From NCBI GenBank assembly GCA_946807835.1, contig OX327703.1:2921501-2985500 (forward strand): a DNA stretch of 64,000 bases. Direction: 5' to 3'. Every line of letters begins with the position of its first letter. The first letter of the stretch is position 1. Of the stretch, positions 46,053 to 56,700 are shown in pieces. A program made the translations under genes and the position numbers. Under the pieces are notes generated by a model. That model had not been told where the DNA came from. It made no database searches and saw only the letters and a program-made list of their open reading frames with translations. This DNA is from Ailanthus altissimus (taxonomy: Eukaryota; Streptophyta; Magnoliopsida; Sapindales; Simaroubaceae).

Positions 46053-46310
46053 CTCAACACTAAGATTATGGTACTGTAAGCCTTCTTTTGAATTGTGTTC
46101 TAATCTTTCTCCCTAGACTTTGAAGTTATCTTTCCTTTACTAGTTGAGGAATTGGCTTCTTCTAAGGCTATGTCTAGCCATTCTTTCACTAGTAGAGTTG
46201 TAATCTTCTTCTTCCAAATATTAAAATTATTCATGCTATTGAACTTTTTAATATTTTACTTGATTGTAGTCATAGTTTAAATATCCCTGATGTGTATTAT
46301 CCAACCTCTA

Positions 46311-46321
46311 CTTTGATACCA
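46311..46321 (-). other. Primer-binding site of copia D
   Basis: Minus strand TGGTATCAAAG, the tRNA-Met type with one change, three bases from the LTR end at 46325. Confidence 0.85.
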
Positions 46322-46324
46322 GTT

Positions 46325-47029
46325 TGTTGAAAGAAATGCCCTCCTTTTTGTGATTAGGTTTAGAGAAGAACCTTAGAAATAATTTTAACTTTGAGCCATA
46401 ATCTCCTCACGCAGTGGAATAACTAAATACCAAGCAAATATAACAAGAATATAAAGTAGATACTTAAGAGTACAACACAATCAATTACGTGATTCGGTCA
46501 ATTACCTACGTCCATAATAGATCCAAATATCCTAACCTCTCTTATTAAATCTCTAGAAAACTTTACAAGAAAACACAATGAAGAACACTCAAATGATCTA
46601 ATGAATGGCATACATTTATTCTCTCAAGAATAATGAACACCCAAAAAGTGGTTGCACCCCTTGCGCACACAAGTATTTAGTGTCTACTTAGTTCTTCTCT
46701 CTTAAAATGCTTGATAACCAATTTAAAGGATTTATAAAGGTTTAAATAGGGGTTATAGCATACTTAAAAACTCTAAACTAATTGGAATAAGAGTCAACGT
46801 GTTTTAAGAGTCTAAAACCTCCCAAAACGTAGAAATTTGAAGCGGATACAAACTTCCCCACATCGGCGTAGTGACGATGTGGTGCCGGCTTCTCGACGCT
46901 ATACATATTGTCTTTGGGAGCTACGACGTCCAGCCCTGGGCGTTGCAGCGCTCAGCCCTGTATTGAGCATTTGCATTTTTTTTACATTTTTTTCGTATCT
47001 TCAAGTTTCGTTTCACTTCCTCCTACGTA
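46325..47029 (-). repeat. 5' LTR of copia D (about 705 bp)
   Basis: Minus-strand counterpart of the copia A LTR: both have a block ATGGACGTAGG followed by ACGTAATT near the inner end and end TTCAACA before the PBS. The outer border is set by comparison with the copia A start. It has degenerate GC boxes at 46866, 46888, 46918 and 46940 (spacing 22, 30, 22). Confidence 0.75.
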
Positions 47030-47574
47030 TCCTATGCGTCTTAAACTTCTTGTGACTCTCCTTTTTAGAATTTTTTCGAACTCTTACTCAAATAAAATTA
47101 TTAAATCATCAAATCTAATATAAAAAATGTATAAGAGGTGATTTTTATATAAGTTCAATATTATTAAAACAATTATTTTATATAAAAAATATGTTTTATA
47201 TAAGTAATATACCATATATAAATATTATGTTTTATATAAATAATAAATTTTACATAAAAAGTAGAATTTAAATAAGATAATATTTATTAAATAAATAATT
47301 TTATATTAATAAGTATATAATTTTTTTTTAAAAGAAGTATGAATGAAAATAAAAAATTTATCAAAACACTAATATTTTTTTTTTTATTCAAATTCAAATA
47401 GTTGTGACGCTTTACGTATTCGCCACCAGTCAAATTGCATTGCGGGAGCATAAATTGTTTACGGTAATAAATTAATTGTAAAGTACGATTTTGGTCTCTG
47501 CTAAATCTACTATTCTGTCAACTTTTTATGTGGTTGAATAAAGGTTATATTTTTATTTTAAATAGAAAAGAAGT
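47030..47574. other. AT-rich DNA without gene
   Basis: Nothing recognisable. 47130-47300 consists of 'tttatataa'-like repeats that are self-complementary, suggestive of a small inverted-repeat element without clear ends. Confidence 0.35.
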
Positions 47575-47812
47575 AAATTCTAAGAAAAAGATGAGAGAAA
47601 GAAGACGACAAAGCAAGAAATCACCTCAAATCCTCTATCTTTCTACAAACATGAGCATTAAAAATTGTAGGGTCTTCCAAAGTTTGAAAAGCACATGGAT
47701 CACTAGTAACTTTTAATTTATAGTCTCTCATCTCACCCTTTTGGTCTTTCATCATCAATCAATATGAATGCAAAGAAGAATAAAGGCAATTGTAATGCAA
47801 CTTCAATGTAAC

Positions 47813-48048
47813 TTCCACTCACATGCACCTTTTCTTCCTTTTCATTTTTCCAAGTTGTGATATTTTGATGATTATAGATTTAAAGACTTCCTTTTCATCT
47901 TTCCAAGTTGTGATATTTTGATGACTATAGATTCAAAGACTTGGCTTCCACTCACATGCACCTTTTCTTCCTTTTCATTTTTCCTAAGTTGTGATATTTT
48001 GATGATTATAGATTCAAAGACTCCAACTTAATCATCAAAATATCACAA
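47813..48048 (+). repeat. Local triplication and perfect 20-bp inverted repeat upstream of the receptor gene
   Basis: The block 'aagttgtgatattttgatga' with 'ttatagat' and flanking 'cttttcatttttcc' occurs three times (47850, 47908, 47986). The third copy (47989-48008) is followed 20 bases later by its exact inverse complement (48029-48048), able to form a hairpin. The orphan copy at 16910-16990 has a single unit. Confidence 0.8.
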
Positions 48049-48882
48049 TTTCTTTCTTTTTGATTTTTGTAACTTCATGCGAAATTTACTTTTTCCTTTT
48101 TAATTGTTGTTTTGCTGCTTTTTGCCATCTTCTTTTCTGCTCAATGACATGATATAGAGTCTTTTGCATTTGTTTTCATATATATATATATAGCAAATTA
48201 ACTTCCATTAAATTAACTTGACCTACCATCAAACCACACGAATAAGTGTATCTTTTACTGTTGTTTTAAGCAATAAATTCTTTCCTACTTGCAAATTAAT
48301 TAACTATTTTTACTCCATTGATTGACTTACTGTAATATACGATGAGAAATATTATATTTCTTAAATGGTATTTAAAATTTTTTATTTTAAATTACTATGT
48401 TAAATAATTATTAAATAATAAAATAATATAATTTTTGAAATCAGTTATTACACCATTTCATTTCTTTGTAATATTTAAAATTAAAAAAATTTTAAAAAGC
48501 ATTTAATAGATATAACGTTATTCAAGACATTCTTTTGCAATCATCACTCATATATTTAGGTTGAATTATAATGCACTTAATTAAATTTTTTTTCAACTTT
48601 TGAGTGATTTTTTTTGTACCAATATATTAGTAATCATATGGTAATCTTTATTATTTTTATTAACTACTTATAACATATTTATACTTTAAGTGAGGGATTA
48701 AATAATGAGAGGATTCCGCTAGACCTACTTTAATCTGTTTTGCATAATTTGATTATGTATACTTAAATTTTTTATAATTATTTTACTTTTATTGATTATC
48801 AACTTTATTTTAGAAAAATAAATTAAAAGATATTAAATTAAAATAAGTACCGGTCCTAAAATAATCATCATTAGATTATCAA

Positions 48883-50255
48883 TGTTAGAGATTTATCTTT
48901 AATACTAATATTAAATTTTTACTTATCAGCTTAAACTTTTTGGTTGAGTGGCAAACTAATATGGTATTAAAACTATGGTCTTGAGTTCGAACCTCTATAT
49001 TTTTGTTTTTAATTAATTTCTTTGTTTTCTTGGCTTTCTTGGAGACGGGGGATTTAGTTAATTTCTTGCTTTTTTGGCTTTCTTGGAGATTCACTTAGTT
49101 TAGACCTACTCGAATCCATATTTCACGTGAGAGTGGCTTTCTTGGTTTTTTGGAGACGGGGAATTTAGTTAACTTCTTACTTTTTTGGAGACGAGGGATT
49201 CACCTGATTCAGATCTACTCGGATTCAGGTGTCACGTGAGGGGTGACTATTATAAATTTGTCTTTAATATTAATACTGAGTTATTGTGTGATAAACTAAT
49301 AATAAGGATTCATCTGGTTTAAACCTATTCAAATCTATGTTTCATGTGAGGGGTGACTTTCTTGATTTTTTGGAGACGGGGGATTCAGTTAATTTTTTTG
49401 CTTTCTTGGAGACAGGGGTAGGATTCAATTAATTTCTTACTTTTTTGGCTTTCTTGGAGATTCACCTAATTTAGACTTACTCGAATTCACGTTTCATATA
49501 AGAGTGACTTTGTTGGTTTTTTGGAGATGGTGGATTCAATTAATTTCTTGCTTTCTTGGAGACGATGGATTCACCTGGTTCAGACCTACTTGGATTTACG
49601 TTTTACGTGAGGGGTGACTGTTAGAGACTTGTCTTTAATATTAATATTGAGCTATTGAGTAGTAAACTAATAATAGGGATTCACATGTTTCAAACTACTT
49701 GGATCCACGTTTTATTTGAGGGTAGCTTTCTTGGTTTCTTGGAGATAGGGAATTCAGTTAATTTTTTGCTTTCTTGGAGACGGGGGTGGGATTTAGTTAG
49801 TTTATTATTTTTTTTTTTCTTTCTTGGAGCTTTAACTGGTTTAGGCCTACTCGAATCCACGTTTCACGTGAGGGTAGCTTTCTTGGTTTTTTGGAGATGA
49901 GGGATTCAGCTAATTTCTTAATTTTTTGGAGACGAGGGATTCACCTGGTTCAGACCTATTTGGATCTACATTTCACATGAGGGGTGACTATTAAAGACTT
50001 ATCTTTAATACTAATATTAAGTTGTTGAGTGGTAAATTAATAATAGGGATTTACCTAGTTAAAACCTACTCGGATTCATGTTTTACATGAGGGTGACTTT
50101 CTTAGTTTCTTGGAGACGGGAGATTCAATTAATTTCTTACTTTTTTAAAGACAAGGATTCACTTGATTCAGACCTACTCAAATTTATATTTTACATGAAA
50201 TAAATTATTAAAATTTTATCTTTAATACTAATATTAGACAATTAAGTGTTAAATT
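48883..50255. repeat. Tandem-repeat array, about 369-bp unit, inserted in the receptor upstream region
   Basis: The marker 'tctttaatactaatatt' recurs at 48895, 49261, 49632, 50001 and 50219 (distances 366, 371, 369, 218). Within units, 'ttcttggagacgggggattc' type segments recur at about 70-100 bases and most units contain 'cacgtttcacgtgaggg' or a close form, giving CACGTG (G-box core) at 49124, 49231 and 49863. The array is absent from the orphan copy, so it is an insertion or amplification specific to this locus. Confidence 0.8.
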
Positions 50256-50955
50256 AATAATAAATAATAAAAAAATCATAATTGAAGCTATCACTAAAAG
50301 ACAGAAAGGTGGTGAACTAATAATAAAAAAGAAAGTCATAATTGAAGCTATCACTGAAAGCTAGAAGGGTCTTCCAAGTTTGAAGATTTGGCAGCATTTG
50401 CAACTCGCAGGAAACTTGATCTTTGAATTCATTTTCTTTATGTTTTTACTCTCAACTTTTATTCACACCTGATTCACTCTTAACTCTTTGCATTCATTCT
50501 AAAGGACATTTTGCTTCTGTTTGTTATGGTCATCGTTGTTTTGTTATTTACCTTCCCTGTCTTCTCCTCCCTTGTTACAATTATCTAACACCTTATTTTG
50601 CTACCGCTCCTATCAGCCCTTTGCAATTTTTCTTGATCGAGAAACTTTTCTTGTTTTCATCTTCGATCTGAAGAACCCACACTTTGCATCTGTCTACTTT
50701 AATCTCTGGTGTTAGTTATTTATTTTGCTGCCTGTTTACCTGTGGTCTTTTTGTCTTTGTTCTACTTTCCCTTGCTTCACTCATAAGTTGATCATCTGGT
50801 ATCCAAATCAGTTTTTATTTTGTGTCACCTTTGCACCCACTCCCAGTAATTTACACCGTCGACAAACCCTTTTCTTAATTTTCATCCTTTTATCTCAAGA
50901 ACCTTTGCTGCCTCCGCTTGTTGTGGTCACTTGTGTTTCTTCATTTATTTTGAAG

Positions 50956-53715
50956 ATGGTGGAAAGCATTATTACTGCTGTTCTAGAATTTGTGAGGTGC
51001 TTGGCTCCTCCAACACAGCGTCAATTAAGTTACTTGTCCAATTACGGTAGCAACGTGGAGAAACTGAAGGCAGAAGTTGAGAGGCTGAAATGCGAGAATG
51101 CGAGCATTCAGCACAAAGTCGCTGAGGCTAGAGATAAAGGGGAAGAGATTGAGCAGAATGTTCAGAAGTGGCTGGAAAGTGCGAAGGAGATCACGGACGA
51201 AGCGGAGAAATTTATTGAAGATGAACAAGAGACAGCAGCGAAGAAGCGATGTTTCAAGGCCTTGTGTCCTAATTTGAAAACCTGCTACCAGCTTAGCAAG
51301 AAAGCGGCCACATATGTGAAGGATATTGTTGAGCTCCGGGAAGAAGCTGCAGGGAGATTTCATAGAGTTTCTTACCGAACAATTCCTGAGGATATGCGGC
51401 TTACAACTAGCAAAGATTACGAGGCCTTTGAATCCAGAATGTCAATTTTGAAGGATGTTCTTGACGCATTAAGGAATTCTGAGGTCAACATGATTGGGAT
51501 TTATGGTATGGGAGGCATGGGGAAGACAACTCTGGCGAAGGAAGTTGCTGCGCAAGCCAATAAAGAGAAGCTCTTTGATACGGTGGTTTTTGCAGAAATA
51601 TCCCAAAATCCAGATATAAAGAAAATCCAAGGCCAAATCGCTGATAAATTAAGACTGGCATTTGTAGAGGAGAGTGAGTCAGGAAGAGCAGGAAGGCTAT
51701 GTGATCGATTGAAGAAAGAGGAGAAGATCCTTGTAATTTTGGATAATGTTTGGGAAAGTCTTGATTTGGATGCTGTAGGAATTCCCCTTGGAGATGACCA
51801 TAAGGGATGTAAAGTATTGTTGACTGCAAGAAGTGAAGATTTATTGTCAAGAAAGATGGATTCTCAGCGAAATTTCCCAATTCGTATTTTAAATAAACAA
51901 GAAGCTTGGAGTCTATTTAAAAAGATGGCAGGTGATTACATTGAAGATCCTGACTTCAAATCTGTAGCAACAGAGGTGGCAGAGAAATGTGCAGGTTTGC
52001 CCATTGCGCTTGTAACGGTGGCAAGGGCATTAAGAAAAAAGAGATTATTTGATTGGAAGGACGCTTTGGAAAAACTAAGAACACCTTCCTCGATCAACTT
52101 TAAAGATATACAGTCAACGGCGTATTCAGCTATAAAGTTGAGTTACAATAAATTAGAAGGAGAAGAACTCAAGAAAATCTTTGTGCTAATAGCATATACC
52201 TACATCACATCCATTGATGACTTGTTAATGTATGGAATGGGATTGGGTTTATTTCAAGGCATCAAGGAGATGGAAGCAGCCCAAGATCGAGTACGTGCAT
52301 CAGTCCACAACCTCAAAGCTTCTTGTATGTTGCTTGATGGTATTAATAGCCAATACTTTTCTATGCACGATGTTGTTCGCGATGTTGCCATATCCATTGC
52401 ATCTACGGACCAAAATGTATTTACAGCCAGAAATGAGGTGATTAATCAATGGGAATGGCCAGATGAGGAGAAAATACTAAAAGCTTACACTTCATTCGTT
52501 TTACTTGATGTTCAGATGAACAGTGAGCTTCCACAGGTGTTGGAATGTCCGCAACTAAAACTTTTTCACATGCGTGCTAGGGGTTCAAATCTTCCGGGTA
52601 GCTTTTTCGCAAGGATGATAGAGCTCAGAGTTTTAAACTTGAGTTCAATGAATTTAATTCCCCTGCCTTCATCACTTGGCTCCCTAGAAAATCTCCGAAC
52701 ACTCTGTCTTGATAGCTGCGAACTGAAAGACTTGGCTGTTATAGGAGGCTTGAAGAAACTGGAAATCCTTTCCTTTCGGCGTGCTGGGATTGAGCAATTG
52801 CCAGTAGAGCTCAGTCAATTGACTCAGCTAAGGTCTCTTGATTTGACAAATTGTAGAAAACTAAAAGTTATTCCCCCAAATGTGATATCAAGTTTTTCCC
52901 ATTTAGAAGAACTGTATATGGGCAATAGCTTTGCTGAATGGGAGGTGGAAGGGCTAAACAACAATGAAAGAAGAAATGCTAGCCTAAATGAGTTGAAGCA
53001 TTTGTCTAAACTGACTTGTTTGGAAATACACATCAGAGATGCCAAGGCTCTAGAAAGAGATTTGTTTTCCAAATTAAAGCTAGAAAGATACAAAATACTG
53101 ATAGGACTAGGAGATTACCGGTGGTGGAATATCTCATTACCTGAGATTTCAAGAAAATTTAAACTCAATCTTGAAGATGCCAACAATTGCTTCAAGGACG
53201 AGCACATCATGCAATTGAAGAGAATTGAGGACCTATATTTAGCTGGATTACGGGATGTCAAGAATGTTGTTTATGAATTAGACAGAGAGGGGTTTGCACA
53301 ATTGAAGCGTCTCCAGGTCCAAAGTTGCAACCTTTTGTGTATTGTGGACTCAATGGATTGTCAACTCACTCCAGAGTCTTTTCGTAAATTAAGCATTCTA
53401 AATGTGGAAAATTGTAATGAATTGAAAAACATATTTCCATTTCACATTGCTAGAGGCCTTCAACAGCTTCAATCAATAGAAGTGAGAGGCTGCTCAAATA
53501 TGGAAGAGATTTTTGCTATTGGAAGATCAGAAGATGAATCTGAAAATAGTGAAGTTATCCAGAATATTGAACTCAATCAATTACGCTTACTTATACTCAA
53601 ATCTCTTCCACAACTCACCAGCTTCTGCTCTAGAGTGAAGTCACCTTATACGCAGTCCAATGAGATCGTCTTGGAAGACAATATCAATGTTTCCAAGACG
53701 CTTTTCAATGAGAAG
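50956..53715 (+). CDS. Receptor exon 1: coiled-coil, NB-ARC and first LRRs (920 codons)
   Basis: The exon ends at AAG before GTCTGT. Reading through would add only seven residues before a stop, and the next block of LRR starts in the same phase at 53863, so splicing here is likely. LRR units include LRVLNLSSMNLIPLPSSLGS and LRSLDLTNCRKLKVIPPNVI. Confidence 0.85.
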
Positions 53716-56700
53716 GTCTGTTATCATCAATAAGCATAGGCAATAATCTTATTCTCCATAATTTTGTTCTTTTCTTATTATTCTCATTTTTTTGACAAAT
53801 AAGCAGTCACATTCCAGATAAAAGATAGTGTTGTTAACAAGAAATCAACCTATCTTGTGCAGGTTGTGTTACAGAACTTGAAGTCCTTGGTACTGGTGGA
53901 CATCCATGTTGGAAGGATTTGGCAGAACCAAATTGCAGCCATGTCCTGTGGCACTCAAAATTTAACCGAGTTGATAGTGAGTTATTGTAGAAATTTAAGA
54001 TACGTGTTTTCATCTTCAATAACTGGAAGCTTCGTTCAACTCCAACGCCTTGTGATAAAGAAATGCCCTGTCCTAGAAGAAATAGTAATGGCAGATGAAT
54101 TGAGAGGAGAAATAAGTTTGAATGCAATGTTCCCTAAACTAAACTCTCTAGAGATTGAAGGTCTCGAAAATCTCACAAGATTCTGCCCAGGGAATTATAT
54201 TCAATTTCCATCCTTAAAGAAATTGAAGATAATGGGCTGTCCTAAATTGAAGACATTCATCACCGAAAGTACAAGCACAGACATGATCACAGCCGGTGAA
54301 AAAATTAGCTCTGTTGAGATTTCATCGCCTTTGTTCAATGACAAGGTACTCAGAAGACTTCATTTTATTCATTTTTATTCAAACAAGTTCTGCTTTTTGG
54401 TCTTGCATGTAGAATTTAATTTACTAATGCAGACGTCTAATGCATTTTAAAATGCGGACATGATCTAGATAGTGTAATATAGCTTAGAAGTGGATAAAAA
54501 ATAATGTCATTTTAGATTTATACAACATTATTTAGGTCGTGTCCCTACTTTTTTTCTTTTTGGTAAATAACCAAACATCTTATTGCTTAAACCAGCAAAA
54601 TACAAAATACAACTATCCAGAGCTCCAAGCACAAAGGCAAAACAAACTCTTAGAACTAGAGAGAATTTACCGTGAATTCTAGCTTCCCCACGATCTTGTC
54701 TGATTGACTTCTTTCCCATTATTTTCTCTCAATTTTGGGATAAAAATATTGTACTTATTATAATCAGAGTTGGTCAAAATTATTTGTTAGTTTACATACA
54801 TTAATCCTGCAGGTAGCATTTCCTAACTTGGAGCGAATCCAAATAATCAAAATGGATAACGTAAAGAAGATATGGCACCACCAACTTCCCGAGGAAAATT
54901 TCTCTTTCAAACTAAAATTATTAAAGGTTGAAGGCTGTGACAAGCTGCAAACTCTTTTTCCTCGGAATGTATACACGAAATTCTTGAGATTAGAATGGCT
55001 ATGGATTAGCAATTGTGAGTCATTAGAAGTGATATTTGATCTGGACGGGCTCAATTTTGAGGAAACACAGTGTGCAGTAACTCAGTTGAATTCTTTGTAT
55101 ATTTCTGGGCTACCAAAGCTGAAGCATGTATGGAATAAGGACCCCCAAAAAATTCTAAATTTTCAGAAACTGAAACGGGTGAATGTTTGCGATTGTGATA
55201 GACTCAAGTATGTGTTTCCAGAATCAGTTGCCAAGAGCGTTAATTTAGAGCTCGAAATGCTTACCATAAGAAAATGTGGCCAGGTAAAGGAGATTATTCA
55301 TGTTGCTGATCAGCAATTAGCAGAAGCAAAAACCTCGAGATTCGTCTTTGAGAGGGTAAGTCACCTAACACTCAGTGACCTTCCAAAACTGGAAACATTC
55401 TTCCGTGGGATACAAACCATGAAATGGCCCATGTTAAAGAAGTTGGAGTATGGATGTGACCTGGTAAAGATATTCACTCCAGAACTTCACAAGGAGAGCC
55501 AGCTTGATATCACAGCACAACTACCCCATTTCTTTGTGGAAAAGGTACGAGAATCTGTTGTTTTTTTTTCCTTTGTTTACTTTATTTTATGGTCAAAAAA
55601 TATGGGGCAATCTCCAACAAGCATGTTTTAAAGATGGCTGATTTGAGTTAGGTGATTGTTTAGTTCAAAAATAATGTTATTTTAGAGTTATACAGTAGTT
55701 AAACAATGGAGCATTTTATAAACTTGCGAATATTTACCCCTCACAAGGGATAAAATTTAATATCTATTTTGTATTTCAAGTAAATTATTATTGATGACTT
55801 AAAAAATTGATTTTTGGGTTAACAAATTTTAAATTTGTTGAGAAAAATTAAATTTTGGGTTACTCCGATGCGTAAGTCAAAAAAAGAAATTTTTGCTCAT
55901 TTAAAATAAATGACAAATTAAGAATCAAATGTTCTCATGGCCAAAAGAGGGGGACGGGGTGTTCTATGGAGTTTTTTTTATCATCTTCTATTGTGTTTCC
56001 CTCTTTTTTCTTTTATAGTCATAGCTTTTTAAGAATTTTTTTAGATTTTTCTCTGTAGTATTTTTGTTTTGCGTCGAATATTTTCTATTGCACTTCTGAC
56101 ACACGTCATGTATTTTTGTACTGCCCCTCTTAATATACGTTGAATATCTTTCCACAAATTTCTGTCTCCATTCTTATTCTATGTCAGATGTCACTTCTGA
56201 TGTACTAAACATATTTTTCGAGTTTGTCTCCGCCTGCATTTTTGATTCAAGTGAGGCTTATTTTAATAGGCTCGAATTAAATTTCGAACAACTCTCTCTT
56301 GCTAGTTTGATGTTGGCGCAAAACTCTCATAACGAAATTGTAAAATGTAATCAGTACCTGCTTAGTCGTAATCGCGTTAGGATCAGCATATGCCGAACAG
56401 GTTTCATTATTAATCGACTAAATTTTTTGCATCCAAACTGATTTTGTTGATCTGTTGAATTTAAACCCATTGACCTCGTGAATCTGCTTTAACTGAATTC
56501 TAGAGCCTTAAATCTGAGAGCAAAAAGATTGAGATTTTCGGGGGAACAATATGTATACTTTGTGAAACTGTTAGAATGCAAGCATAAACTCTATTTGCTT
56601 CTTTTTCTTCGATGAGTATATTGTTAACAATATAACTAATGTTAGAAATTCGAGTAGAGATTTGGGAGAACGCGAGTAAGATTTAGGTCTGAAAGGCTTT

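Larger units (their letters stand above)
30129..46273 (-). pseudogene. gag: Copia D gag, split in two by the insertion of element E
   Basis: The minus-strand coding parts are 46273-46053 (from the ATG at 46271-46273) and 30473-30129. When element E (30474-46052) and one copy of the CTCAA duplication are removed, the reading continues through ...TIILVLS and DEVLRN..., the same place as IILSLSDEVLRE in copia A gag. Further matches to A are SLANRLHVKKKL and EDEDKAIILLSLLP. There are a few internal stops (for example at NTIQKK and in the ETNL segment). The element is cut off at about 30128 just after the gag domain (DIKASLN), so pol and the 3' LTR are lost. Confidence 0.85.
47575..50955 (+). promoter_or_regulatory. 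Upstream region and 5' leader of the immune-receptor gene
   Basis: This region aligns with the orphan copy at 16551-17902 + 27114-27283, showing that it existed before a duplication. It differs by a local triplication (47813-48015), a 20-base perfect inverted repeat, and the 1.4-kb tandem array at 48883-50255. The last 500 bases are pyrimidine-rich, as in many plant 5' leaders. A transcription start cannot be placed from sequence. Confidence 0.6.

Noticed and set aside
48935..49000. Possible SINE with tRNA-like B box (GAGTTCGAACCTC)
   Set aside because: Only a B-box-like core is visible; no convincing A box, poly(A) or flanking duplication.
50725..50955. In-frame upstream extension of the receptor frame starting at ATG 50725
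   Set aside because: The 77 extra residues are hydrophobic, pyrimidine-rich leader-like sequence, and known relatives start at the MVES methionine.
51025..51880. Minus-strand open frames inside receptor exon 1
   Set aside because: Shadows of a clearly coding plus-strand exon.
56181..56441. 86-codon open frame in receptor intron 3 as an extra exon
   Set aside because: No LRR pattern and no convincing splice sites in phase; the flanking exons already join in frame.
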